A DNA stretch of 64,000 bases, taken from positions 84,417 through 148,416 of the forward strand of contig NZ_JALPVJ010000026.1 of assembly GCF_023544445.1 (NCBI RefSeq), in the 5' to 3' direction. The position numbers and the translations under genes are program-made. Below are positions 41,688-50,104 of this stretch, piece after piece. The notes under the pieces are model-generated. The model was not told where the DNA came from and searched no databases. It saw nothing but the letters and a program-made list of their open reading frames with translations. Position 1 is the stretch's first letter; each line of letters opens with the position of its first letter. This DNA comes from Actinoplanes sp. M2I2 (lineage in GTDB: Bacteria; Actinomycetota; Actinomycetes; Mycobacteriales; Micromonosporaceae).

Positions 41688-43382
41688 TCAGGCCAGCACG
41701 ATCGACCGGTACAGGGGGTCCTCGCGAAGCAGCTCGGCGTGCGGACCGCTCGCCCGGATCGCGCCGTCGGCCAGGAACAGCACGCGGCCGGCCACCGAGA
41801 GCAGGCTGGGGCTCGTCGTCACCAGGACGGTGGTGCGCCCGTGGCGCAGGTCGCGCAGGCCGGCGGCGATCCGTTGCTCGGTGACGGCGTCCACGGCGGT
41901 GGACGGGTCGTGCAGGACCAGGACGGGTGGGTCGGCGGCCAGCGCGCGGGCCAGCGCCACCCGCTGGCGCTGGCCGCCCGACAGCGAGCGGCCCCGTTCG
42001 GCGATCGGGCCGTGCAGGCCGTCCGGCAGGGTGCGGGACACCTCGTCCACCGTCGAGGCGGTCAGCGCGGGACCGACCCGGTCGGCCGGTACGCGGCCCA
42101 GCGTCACGTTGTCGAGCAGGGTTCCCTCGAAGAGGTCGGCATCATGCTCCGCGATCAGGATGGCGGTGCGCACAGCCGTCGGGTCGAGCGTGTGCAGCGG
42201 CCGACCGTCCAGCTCGATGGAGCCGGCTTGCGGGTCGCGGAACCGGCCGAGCAGCTCGGTGAGGGTCGTCGCGCTTCTCTGGTCGGCGGCGACGAGGCCG
42301 ACGAGCTCGCCCGCTCCGATCTCCAGGTCGAGGCCGCACAGCCCGGCGTCCTCGACCGCCGCGAGACGCAGGTGCCCGCCGACCTGGTCGGGCAGCGTCT
42401 CGTTTCCGCCGGGGGTGCGCTGCCCGGCCGACAGCACCGCGGTGATCCGATCGGCGGACGCGCGAGCCTGGGCGAGCTCACCGTTGGCCCAGGCGACCAG
42501 GGCCAGCGGACCGAGCAGGAACTGGGCCAGACCGACCGCCGCGACCAGCTCGCCGACCGTGATCTGCTGCGTCGCGGCCAGCCGGCCACCGACCAGGGCC
42601 ACGATCGCCAGGAAGATGCCGGTCAGCCCCAGCAGGGTGCTGTCATGCCAGCTCTTCGCGGTGGCCGCGCGCCGGGTGGCGGCCAGGGACTCCCGGCTGA
42701 TCCGCCGGTACCGGCGAGCCGCGGACTGCTCGGCGCCGAGACCCTTGAGCACCCGCAGCCCGGTCACCAGGTCGGCGGCCACCCCGGCCGCGCGAGCCGC
42801 GTGCTCCTGCTCGCTCTCGCTGCGGCGTTGCAGGGGCAGGCCGAGCCCGTGCGCGGCCAGGAGCAGCACCGGGGCGCCGAGCAGGACGAGCAGGCCCAGG
42901 GGCACGGACATCCGCAGCAGGGCGACCGCACCGATCAGGACCCCGCACATCGCGGCCAGGCCCAGCGGCAGGGCCAGATTGATCATGCCCACGCGCTGGG
43001 CGTCCCCGGTGGCCACATTGACCAGCGCCCCCGGCAGGCGCCCGGCGTCGGTGGCGCCGCGCGGGTGCAGGATCCGGCTCGTGAGATCCAGGCGCAGCGC
43101 GTGCGAGGCCCGTTCGACGGCGTACTCGCCGGTGCGCGTGCCGATCTGGAAGCTGGCCGAGAGGATGACGAACGTGGCCCCCAGCACGGCGATCCAGATG
43201 ATCAGGTCGACCGCCGTGCCGGTGCCGACCGCCCGATCGATGATCACTCCGATGAGGATCGGGACCAGCGCCTCGGCGCCCTGATGCACCGCGCTCAGCG
43301 CCGAGGTGGCTCCGACGCTGCGGGCCTCACGACGGATCACCCGGCGCAGCAGTGCCCGGCCCCGCAACCGTTCCCCGCGCAC
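41688..43382 (-). CDS. Heterodimeric ABC exporter subunit with degenerate ATP site and intact LSGGQ
   Basis: 564 residues from GTG 43382 (GGAG upstream): six-helix membrane domain and nucleotide-binding domain. Walker A is lost ('VAADQRSATTL' in place of GxxGxGKST), the Walker B/catalytic pair DE reads HD ('VLVLHDPSTAVDA'), and the H-loop His is replaced ('LVTTSPSLLS'). The signature 'SLSGGQRQRVALARAL' is perfect. It can therefore complete the partner's ATP site but not hydrolyse ATP itself. First gene of the exporter operon; an iron box lies about 70 nt upstream. Probably a siderophore exporter subunit. Confidence 0.9.
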   Translation of the reverse strand: MRGERLRGRALLRRVIRREARSVGATSALSAVHQGAEALVPILIGVIIDRAVGTGTAVDLIIWIAVLGATFVILSASFQIGTRTGEYAVERASHALRLDLTSRILHPRGATDAGRLPGALVNVATGDAQRVGMINLALPLGLAAMCGVLIGAVALLRMSVPLGLLVLLGAPVLLLAAHGLGLPLQRRSESEQEHAARAAGVAADLVTGLRVLKGLGAEQSAARRYRRISRESLAATRRAATAKSWHDSTLLGLTGIFLAIVALVGGRLAATQQITVGELVAAVGLAQFLLGPLALVAWANGELAQARASADRITAVLSAGQRTPGGNETLPDQVGGHLRLAAVEDAGLCGLDLEIGAGELVGLVAADQRSATTLTELLGRFRDPQAGSIELDGRPLHTLDPTAVRTAILIAEHDADLFEGTLLDNVTLGRVPADRVGPALTASTVDEVSRTLPDGLHGPIAERGRSLSGGQRQRVALARALAADPPVLVLHDPSTAVDAVTEQRIAAGLRDLRHGRTTVLVTTSPSLLSVAGRVLFLADGAIRASGPHAELLREDPLYRSIVLA

Positions 43383-43449
43383 GCCGGCTCCAAGCTGTCC
43401 GAGAACCCGATACGTCGTGCCGCTCGCACCGCACGACCGCCGCCGAAAG

Positions 43450-43468
43450 TTAGGTTAGCCTAACCGAT
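43450..43468. promoter_or_regulatory. Iron box upstream of the ABC exporter operon
   Basis: TTAGGTTAGCCTAACCGAT matches 17 of 19 positions of the actinobacterial iron-box consensus and contains the perfect palindrome GGTTAG-C-CTAACC. It lies in the 182-bp divergent region between the exporter operon and the histidine kinase gene, 67 nt before the exporter start. Confidence 0.88.
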
Positions 43469-43564
43469 CGTCCCGCGCACGCCCCGGGGCCGGGGCTCGA
43501 AATTGCCGGTGGCCGTGATCGTCCCGGCCCTCAGGTGCCGCCCGGAGCGGCCGATAGGACGATC

Positions 43565-45502
43565 GTGCCGGAACAGGTCTATCTCCTCGGCAATCTGGTG
43601 ATCATGGTTGCCTACGCCGCCATCATGGTGGCGATCATCGTGCCGGTTGCCCGGGCCCGCCAGCTGGGGAGCAACCAGCTGGGCGTGGCCACCGCCCTGA
43701 TCTTCTTCACCTGCTCGGTCGGGCACGGGTTGCACGCCTTCATGGCGATCCGCGGCCTCGACCACGCCGGCGGGCATCTGGGCGGGGTCTGGTCGTGGCC
43801 CTCGGCGATCTGGGACGCCCTGACCGGGCTGGTCGGCATCTACTACTGGACGCTGCGCCGCAGTTACAAGGTGCTGCTCGAGGGCGGCACGATCTACAGC
43901 TCCCCGGGTGAGCAGCACCGCCTGGCCGAGGCCGACGCCCGCGAGCTCGAGGCCCGCAACGCCGCCGAGAAGCACCGGGCCTTCCTGGCCGCCGTGGTCG
44001 AGCACACCGACGACGCGATCGTCGGCGTGAACCTGGAGGGCCGGGTGACCGCGTGGAACCGCGGCGCCGAACGGCTCTTCGGCTTCAACGCTGGCTCCAT
44101 GATCGGCCAGCCCATGTCCATCTTCTCGGGTGACGCGAGCGCCGCGGCCGACCAGATGGCCGTGATCGCCCGCATCCGGCACGGTGAGCGCCGCATCCAC
44201 TACGAAGCCCGCCGTGTGCACCGCAACGGTTCGCCGCTCGAGCTGTCGATCAACGTGACCCCGATCAAGGACGCCGCCGGGGCGGTGACCGGCGCGTCGA
44301 TCACCGCCCGCGAGATCAGCGCTCTCAAGGAGGCGGCCGACCAGCGCCGGGCCGACGAGGAGCGGACCTATCAGGCGCAACGGATGGGGAGCCTGAGCGA
44401 CCTGGCCGGCGGCATGGCCCACGACTTCAACAACATCCTCGCCATCATCGTCAACTACACCGAGTTCGCGATCGAGGAGACCGAGGACCGGCCGGGCGTC
44501 CGCGAGGACCTGGAGCACGTGCGGGCGGCGGCCGGCCGGGCCATGGGGCTGACCCGGCAGCTGCTGACCTTCACCCGCGGCGACGGGGCCCGGCCCCAGG
44601 ACCTGGACCTCAACGCCGCGCTCGACGAGGCCCGGCAGGCGCTCGCGCCGGTGGTCGGCGAGGGCGTCACCATCGTCGGCCGGCCCGCGCCCGGGCCGCT
44701 GACCGTGCACGCCGACCCCGGTCAGCTCCAGCAGGTGCTGCGGAACCTGGCCATCAACGCCCGGGAGGCGATGCCCGACGGCGGCACCCTCGTGCTCGAG
44801 GCCAACACGGCCGAGATCTCCGCCGAGGCGCGCGGCCCCCAGCCCGCGCTCCCCGACGGGACGTACGCCCGGCTGCTGGTCAGCGACACCGGCGAGGGGA
44901 TGAGGCCCGAGGTCGCCGAGCGGGTCTTCGAACCGTTCTTCACGACCCGGCCCGGCAAGGGCGCCGGCATGGGCCTGGCCACCGCGTACGGGATCGTGAC
45001 CGAGGCGGGCGGCTCGATCGCCGTCTACTCCGAGCCCGGGGTGGGCACGACGTTCCGGGTCTACCTGCCGCTGGTGGCCGCGGCCGCGAAGCCGGCCGGC
45101 CGGGCCGAGCTGCCCGGCGGGGACGGCCGCACCGTCCTGGTCGTCGAGCACGAGCCCGCGCTGATGCGGGCGGCCACCCGGATCCTGACCGTGGCGGGAT
45201 ATCAGGTCATCGCCGCCTCGACCGGGCCCGAGGCCCTCGTGGTGCTGGGCGACCGGGAGATCGACGCGCTGGTGAGCGACGTGGTGATGCCCGACATGGA
45301 CGGGCCGAGGCTGGCCGAGCTGATCCGCGAGACACGGCCCGGCCTGCCGGTGATCTTCATGTCCGGCTACAGCGGCGGCATGCTCGACGTGACCGGCGTG
45401 CTCGACCCCGGGGCGCCGTTCGTGGAGAAGCCCTTCACCGCCGGCGATCTGCTGCTCGAGGTGCACCAGGCGCTGGCCGGACGGACCCGGTCGGCGGTCT
45501 GA
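43565..45502 (+). CDS. Hybrid sensor histidine kinase (membrane-PAS-HisKA-HATPase-REC)
   Basis: 645 residues from GTG 43565; an in-frame GTG at 43535 is possible. The N-terminus has about three membrane helices ('VYLLGNLVIMVAYAAIMVAI'). A PAS domain follows (about 140-260, 'DDAIVGVNLEGRVTAWNRGAERLFGF'), then a HisKA helix with phospho-accepting His286 in 'GGMAHDFNNILAI', an HATPase with N box 'NLAINAREAM' and G boxes 'DTGEGM' and 'GAGMGLATAYG', and a C-terminal receiver domain with phospho-acceptor Asp572 in 'SDVVMPDMDG'. No separate response regulator gene adjoins it. It shares its upstream region with an iron box, but the box is placed for the divergent exporter; iron sensing is unsupported. 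Confidence 0.9.
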   Translation: MPEQVYLLGNLVIMVAYAAIMVAIIVPVARARQLGSNQLGVATALIFFTCSVGHGLHAFMAIRGLDHAGGHLGGVWSWPSAIWDALTGLVGIYYWTLRRSYKVLLEGGTIYSSPGEQHRLAEADARELEARNAAEKHRAFLAAVVEHTDDAIVGVNLEGRVTAWNRGAERLFGFNAGSMIGQPMSIFSGDASAAADQMAVIARIRHGERRIHYEARRVHRNGSPLELSINVTPIKDAAGAVTGASITAREISALKEAADQRRADEERTYQAQRMGSLSDLAGGMAHDFNNILAIIVNYTEFAIEETEDRPGVREDLEHVRAAAGRAMGLTRQLLTFTRGDGARPQDLDLNAALDEARQALAPVVGEGVTIVGRPAPGPLTVHADPGQLQQVLRNLAINAREAMPDGGTLVLEANTAEISAEARGPQPALPDGTYARLLVSDTGEGMRPEVAERVFEPFFTTRPGKGAGMGLATAYGIVTEAGGSIAVYSEPGVGTTFRVYLPLVAAAAKPAGRAELPGGDGRTVLVVEHEPALMRAATRILTVAGYQVIAASTGPEALVVLGDREIDALVSDVVMPDMDGPRLAELIRETRPGLPVIFMSGYSGGMLDVTGVLDPGAPFVEKPFTAGDLLLEVHQALAGRTRSAV

Positions 45503-45528
45503 GCCGGCTCTGGTGTAGACCGTCAGGC

Positions 45529-46722
45529 ATGGCGGAAGAGGTCGTCGGGGTCGTCGGGGCGGGCATCGTCGGGCTGGCGGTGGCCCGGGAGGTCACCCGG
45601 CGCCGGCCCGGCACGCGGGTGGTCGTGTTCGAGAAGGAGGACCGCGTCGCGGCCCACCAGACCGGGCACAACTCCGGGGTCGTGCACGCGGGCCTGTACT
45701 ACCCGCCGGGCAGCCTCAAGGCGCGGTTGTGCACGCGGGGCGGGGCCATGCTGCGCGAGTACTGTGCCGAGCGCGCGATCGCGTACGAGGCCTGCGGCAA
45801 GCTCGTCGTGGCGGTCACCCCGGCCGAGGTGGCGCGGCTCGACGCGCTGGCCGGGCGGGCCTTCGCCAACCGCGTGCCCGGGCTGCGGCGGGTCGGGCCG
45901 GCCGAGATCCGCGAGGTCGAGCCGCACGCCGCCGGGCTGGCCGGGCTGCACTCGCCGCACACCGCCATCACCGACTTCCCGGGCATCGCGCGGGCGTTCG
46001 CCGACGACGTCGCCGCCGCCGGTGGGGACGTGCGGTTCGGCTTCCGCGTCACCGGCATCGCCGAGGGCCGTCGGCTCGTGGTCTCCTCGCCGTCGGACCG
46101 CGTGCCGGTGGACCGCCTGATCATCTGCGCGGGCATCCAGAGCGACCTGGTCTCCGGGCTGGCCGGCGACGCCGCCGCCCCGCGGATCGTGCCGTTCCGC
46201 GGGGAGTACATGAGGGTCCGGCCGCCCAAGGCCGGGCTGGTGCGGGGCATGATCTATCCGGTGCCGGACCCGCGCTACCCGTTCCTGGGCGTGCACTTCA
46301 CCCGGCGGGTCAACGGCGAGCTCGAGGTGGGGCCGAACGCGGTGCTGGCCACCGCCCGCGAGGGCTACCGCCGCGGCGACGTGTCGGCCCGCGACCTGGC
46401 CGGCATCGCCGCCTGGCCCGGGATGTGGCGGATGGCCGCACGGCATTGGCGGACCGGGCTCAAGGAGATGCACGGCTCGGTCTCGAAGAACGCCTACATG
46501 CGGGCGGCGCGGCGCTACGTGCCCGAGATCGGGGCGGCCGACGTGGCCCGGGCCGGGTCGGGCGTCCGCGCGCAGGCGCTCGACCGGGACGGCAGCCTGG
46601 TCGACGACTTCCGGATCCACCGGCTCGGCGCGGTGACCGCGGTGCGCAACGCGCCCTCCCCGGCCGCCACCTCCAGCATGGCCATCGCCGAGTACGTCGC
46701 CGACGAGTCAGGCCTCGCGTAG
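45529..46722 (+). CDS. lhgO: L-2-hydroxyglutarate oxidase / dehydrogenase (FAD)
   Basis: 397 residues. The N-terminal FAD-binding Rossmann motif 'GVVGAGIVGLAVAREV' is followed by 'HQTGHNSGVVHAGLYYPPGS' (in parts), the conserved LhgO sequence, and later 'GEYMRVRPPKAGLVRGMIYPVPDPRYPFLGVHFTRR' (in parts), which is highly specific to this family. It oxidises L-2-hydroxyglutarate to 2-oxoglutarate, removing a by-product of malate dehydrogenase and feeding electrons to quinones or O2. TAGACC lies 7 nt before the ATG, suggesting a leaderless message. Its 3' end overlaps the convergent next gene by 15 nt. Confidence 0.93.
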   Translation: MAEEVVGVVGAGIVGLAVAREVTRRRPGTRVVVFEKEDRVAAHQTGHNSGVVHAGLYYPPGSLKARLCTRGGAMLREYCAERAIAYEACGKLVVAVTPAEVARLDALAGRAFANRVPGLRRVGPAEIREVEPHAAGLAGLHSPHTAITDFPGIARAFADDVAAAGGDVRFGFRVTGIAEGRRLVVSSPSDRVPVDRLIICAGIQSDLVSGLAGDAAAPRIVPFRGEYMRVRPPKAGLVRGMIYPVPDPRYPFLGVHFTRRVNGELEVGPNAVLATAREGYRRGDVSARDLAGIAAWPGMWRMAARHWRTGLKEMHGSVSKNAYMRAARRYVPEIGAADVARAGSGVRAQALDRDGSLVDDFRIHRLGAVTAVRNAPSPAATSSMAIAEYVADESGLA

Positions 46723-47364
46723 CCAGACCCGCAACGCCCCGGTGGCGCGGAAGCCGGCCGCCCCCGCGTGCTCGAGGTCGTCACCGCTCTCGTAGCCGAC
46801 CAGCGGCCGCCCGCCCGGCACCGACGACCACACGACCGGCCGGTCGTCCGGGTCGACCGCGAACAGGTTGGACAGGCCGGCCACCGCGCCGGTGCGGTTG
46901 AGGACGAAGCCGCCGACGAACCGGTCGCCGTCGCGGACCGCGTGGACGGTCACCGACGGATCGTCGAGCAGGGCCGGGCGGAAGACATCCGGCGGCTCGT
47001 CGTCGCGGCCGTGCCAGGCCCGCTGCCACTCGGCCAGGGCGGCCGCGGTGGTGACGCGCTCGGTGGTGGCCCCGGCGGCGGCCGTGGCCGGGCGGTGGAT
47101 CCACCGCGCCGCGAAGAGCTCGGTGTAGCCGTGCGGGGCCAGATCGAGCGCCGCGAAGCTGTCCTTGACCGCCTGCTTGCCCAGCACGTCGGCCGGCGTC
47201 GCGTCGGGCCGCAGCGTGATCGCCTCGGGATAGTACGGCGGCGTGGGGCCCGCGCTGCGCCACACCCGCGGGCCGAACGTGTAGCCCAGGCCGTGCGAGC
47301 GCAGGACCGCGGCGCACCAGTCGGCGTTGTTCCGCACCGCGGCGCTGGTCTCGGCGTCGATCAT
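46708..47364 (-). CDS. GNAT-like protein of unknown specificity
   Basis: 218 residues, soluble. The N-terminal half ('NNADWCAAVLRSHGLGYTFGPRVW', 'YYPEAITLRP') resembles the substrate lobe of two-lobed acetyltransferases; the C-terminal half 'GDRFVGGFVLNRTGAVAGLSNLFA' and 'YESGDDLEHAGAAGFRATGALRVWL' (in parts) resembles a GNAT core with the P-loop partly degenerate (no clear RxxGxG). It may be an acetyltransferase-fold protein without activity. A CACACT hexamer 6 nt before ATG 47364 suggests leaderless translation. Function unknown. Confidence 0.72.
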   Translation of the reverse strand: MIDAETSAAVRNNADWCAAVLRSHGLGYTFGPRVWRSAGPTPPYYPEAITLRPDATPADVLGKQAVKDSFAALDLAPHGYTELFAARWIHRPATAAAGATTERVTTAAALAEWQRAWHGRDDEPPDVFRPALLDDPSVTVHAVRDGDRFVGGFVLNRTGAVAGLSNLFAVDPDDRPVVWSSVPGGRPLVGYESGDDLEHAGAAGFRATGALRVWLREA

Positions 47365-47475
47365 GTCAGCAGTGTGGCACTTCCGGTCCCGCCCGTGCCG
47401 CCCCGTGCGGGCCGGCCGCATGCCCGCCGGGCCGATTGCCGATAGGGTCGGGCCGTCGACAAGAGAGGATCCGAC

Positions 47476-47844
47476 GTGGCGAACGAGCTTCTGCGGCTGC
47501 AGGCCGACGACGGCAGTGCGGTGCTGGTCGAGATCGACGGGCCCGACACGTCCTCCGGCGAGGTGGCGTTCGACGGGGCGGCGTTCATCGCACGGGATTC
47601 GCTCGAACGGTCGCTGGTCGACGTCCGCACCGCCGCGCTCAAGACGCTGGACGTGTTCCGCGAGGCCGGCGACGTGCCGGAGAGCATCGAGCTCGAGTTC
47701 GGCGTCACCTTCCGGGCCGAGTCGGCCACGGCCGTGCTGGCCCGCAACGCCTCCGACGGCCACGTCGTCGTCCGGCTCACCTGGTCGGGCCACGGGCACC
47801 CGGTCGGCCGCCCGTGGCTCGAGGGCGACGACGACGCGGAGTGA
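47476..47844 (+). CDS. Trypco1-like (CU044_2847 family) small protein
   Basis: 122 residues. 'GSAVLVEIDGPD', a central helix 'RSLVDVRTAALKTLDVFREAG' (in parts) and the C-terminal 'IELEFGVTFRAESATAVLARN' followed by 'HVVVRLTW' match the trypsin-co-occurring domain 1 family. That family is known from genes next to trypsin-like or caspase-like proteases and effector-associated domains in predicted bacterial conflict systems. No such partner is next to it here. GTG start with AGAGGA upstream. Role unknown. Confidence 0.7.
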   Translation: MANELLRLQADDGSAVLVEIDGPDTSSGEVAFDGAAFIARDSLERSLVDVRTAALKTLDVFREAGDVPESIELEFGVTFRAESATAVLARNASDGHVVVRLTWSGHGHPVGRPWLEGDDDAE

Positions 47845-47851
47845 CCCGGGG

Positions 47852-48763
47852 TCAGACCGGCTCGCGGATCACGAACGCGGTTGAATTCTCGCGGGAGAGC
47901 CGGACGCCCCGGTCGCCGGTGGACAGGAACCGGCCGGGATAGTTCACGGATTCCAGCCTGACCGCCCCGCCCCCGGCCGGCCGGGGGCAGAACGTGGCGT
48001 CCTGCTCGAAGAGCCGGGAGCCGTCGCGGCGGTCCAGGCGCAGCACGAAGTCACGGTGCCGCAGGAAGTAGCCGGGGAAGTTCTCCGCCTCGAGCGACAC
48101 GCACGGGCCCCCGGACAGGGCGGCCCGGACGGTGAAGCGGGAGTCGCGGCGGTCCGGGCGGGCGCTGTCGTCGCCGATGCGGTCGAAGCGGGCCACGAAA
48201 TTCCGGTGGCGCAGGCGAAGGCCGGGCCGGTCGGCTCGTTCGAGGCCGACCGTGGCCCCGGCGACGAGGACGGGCGCCGCCGTGCTCGGGCGGACCGTGC
48301 TCGGGCGGACCGTGCTCGAGGGAGCGGGGCGGCTGCCCAGGCGTTTGCCGGTCGGCCGGGTCAGGACCGGGCTGCGGCTCGGGCCGGAGGAGCGGGTCAC
48401 CGAGCCGGGGCTGCCGGTCGTCGGCGAGGGCAGCACCGAGACCGGGTCGGACGGGGCGTCCGGGGGCAGCACCAGGCGCTGGGCCGGCGTGATCCGGCCC
48501 GGGTCGTCGTCGCGCAGCGCCAGGGTGGTCAGGCCGGCCGCCGCGATCAGCACGCCGGTCGCGAGCGCCACGACGGCGCGCCGGCCGGTGGCCCCGGCCG
48601 GGCGCCGGGCCGACGGGGCCGGCCACCGGGAGCCCGGAGCGCGCCGGACGACGGATCCCAGGAGGCCCGGTGGGACGGGGGCGCGGAGCGGTCCGTTGGA
48701 GTCGCGGTAGGGCGGAACCCAGCCGCCGATGCGGAGTCGGTCGTGGCTGTCCTCATCGGGCAT
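47852..48763 (-). CDS. Membrane-anchored protein with AbfB (CBM42-like) domain
   Basis: 303 residues. A short cytoplasmic N-terminus, one membrane helix ('AVVALATGVLIAAAGLTTLAL', about 62-82), a Ser/Pro/Thr-rich extracellular linker, and a C-terminal beta-trefoil of the alpha-L-arabinofuranosidase B type (about 165-303) with repeated 'LRHRNFVARFDRI', 'GYFLRHRDFVLRLDRRDG' and 'NYPGRFLSTGDRGVRL' units. Such domains bind arabinose-containing polysaccharides, so the protein may bind cell-surface or plant arabinan. No catalytic domain. AT-rich DNA just upstream (48797-48806) probably holds its promoter. Confidence 0.85.
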   Translation of the reverse strand: MPDEDSHDRLRIGGWVPPYRDSNGPLRAPVPPGLLGSVVRRAPGSRWPAPSARRPAGATGRRAVVALATGVLIAAAGLTTLALRDDDPGRITPAQRLVLPPDAPSDPVSVLPSPTTGSPGSVTRSSGPSRSPVLTRPTGKRLGSRPAPSSTVRPSTVRPSTAAPVLVAGATVGLERADRPGLRLRHRNFVARFDRIGDDSARPDRRDSRFTVRAALSGGPCVSLEAENFPGYFLRHRDFVLRLDRRDGSRLFEQDATFCPRPAGGGAVRLESVNYPGRFLSTGDRGVRLSRENSTAFVIREPV

Positions 48764-48972
48764 GAAACCGGGGCCCCCGCGCCATCTGCTCAGACATATT
48801 TAAGGTGACGGAGCATTGTTACGGCGAAATCAACGGAGGGCAAGTGTCGCTGTCCGATCGGGCAGATCCTCGCCGGCCGGCCGGGGATCGAACCGTGGCG
48901 TGATCTTTCCCGTACTTCCCGGTGACGGCGCCCGGGTCCGCGGGCGGCCGCGCCGCACCGAGGAGGCGCGCG

Positions 48973-50070
48973 ATGGACGGCCCCGCCCTTCCCCCGCGCA
49001 GTGTCGACCAGACCAGCGACGACCAGACCCGCGACGACCAGGCCGGCGAAGACCAGACCTCCACCGGCAGCTACGACACCGGGACCTATGCGGCCTTGCC
49101 CGGGCCGGCGGCCGAGCCCGCCGCCGTGTCGTTCCCGCGGATCTCCGACTACTGGCCCGAGGAGGGCGAGACCCCGGACGCCCCGCCGCAGCCCGGCCGC
49201 CCGCGGCGCCGGAGGCGGCTGATCGCCGGCGCGGCCGGCGCGGTGCTCGTCCTCGGGGTCGGCACGGTGGCGCTGACCCGGCTGACCGGCGGTGACGACC
49301 CGGCGCCGGCGCCCACGGCGGTGGCCGACCCGGGCCTCATCGTGGGGGCGACGCCCAACCCGCCGGTGTCGATCGCTCCGGCCCCGGCCCCGACCCCGGA
49401 GGCCACCCCGCCCTCGACCGCGGCCCCGTCGTCGCCCACCACCCCCTCCGTCCCGCCGGGGCCCGCCTTCGAGGCGGCCACCTTCGTGCTGGCCTCCGAC
49501 CTGACCGAGCTCACCGTGACACTCGGCCGCCCGGCCCGCAATGGCGTCGCCCGCGTCGGCTCGCCCCGGGGCAGCGGGGTCGTCCCGGACGCCACGCTGG
49601 ACGGCACCTCGCTCCGGCTGACCGCCGAGCGGACCGGCGACGAGGGTTCGGGGCAGGTCGACGTCGTGCTCGACGAGCGGGTCGCCTGGAGCGTGCGGAT
49701 GGAGGGCGGCGTCAAGGTCGGGACCTTCGCGATGGCCGGGGGCCGGGTGCGCGACTTCTCCTTCGAGGGCGGGGCCGACCGGCTCGAGCTCACCCTGCCG
49801 CGACAGGAGCGGCCGATCGGCATCCGGATGGCCGGGGGAGTGCACCGCTGGCACATCGGCACCGAGGGGGAGTTCCCGGTCAAGGTGAAGCTGCGTCGGG
49901 GCGCCGGCCAGGTCGACCTCAACGGCGACCGCGACCGGGGCGTCGACCGCGGCGAGACGCTGCGCGCGCGGGGCTCCGACCGCAAGTCCGGCGGCCTGCG
50001 GATCGAGGCGGTGGCCGGGATCGGCTCGCTGTCGGTGTCGCCGTTGCCGGACCGGCACGGCGGGACTTGA
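48973..50070 (+). CDS. Membrane-anchored surface protein, C-terminal beta-rich domain
   Basis: 365 residues. ATG 48973 follows AGGAGG at 48961-48966. An acidic, repeat-like N-terminus ('DQTSDDQTRDDQAGEDQTS') leads to a basic patch and one membrane helix ('LIAGAAGAVLVLGVGTVAL', about 80-100), a Pro/Thr/Ala linker, then a C-terminal beta-rich domain (about 170-360) with successive short strands ('GGVKVGTFAMAGGRVRDFSF', 'GIRMAGGVHRWHIGTEGEF'). The latter recalls DUF4097/auto-transporter-like beta-helices, but no family is assigned. Its layout mirrors the divergent AbfB protein. Confidence 0.75.
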   Translation: MDGPALPPRSVDQTSDDQTRDDQAGEDQTSTGSYDTGTYAALPGPAAEPAAVSFPRISDYWPEEGETPDAPPQPGRPRRRRRLIAGAAGAVLVLGVGTVALTRLTGGDDPAPAPTAVADPGLIVGATPNPPVSIAPAPAPTPEATPPSTAAPSSPTTPSVPPGPAFEAATFVLASDLTELTVTLGRPARNGVARVGSPRGSGVVPDATLDGTSLRLTAERTGDEGSGQVDVVLDERVAWSVRMEGGVKVGTFAMAGGRVRDFSFEGGADRLELTLPRQERPIGIRMAGGVHRWHIGTEGEFPVKVKLRRGAGQVDLNGDRDRGVDRGETLRARGSDRKSGGLRIEAVAGIGSLSVSPLPDRHGGT

Positions 50071-50097
50071 CCTCGAGCGCGCTCGAAGACCTAGCGT
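50067..50097 (+). promoter_or_regulatory. Promoter of the aldo/keto reductase gene (leaderless)
   Basis: TTGACC (50067-50072), 19-nt spacer, TAGCGT (50092-50097). The expected transcription start coincides with the ATG at 50105. Confidence 0.6.
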
Positions 50098-50104
50098 CGG
50101 GCCC

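Noticed and set aside
43450..43468. Iron control of the hybrid histidine kinase
   Set aside because: The box is in the shared region, but its position and the rest of the regulon fit the exporter operon; nothing ties the kinase to iron.
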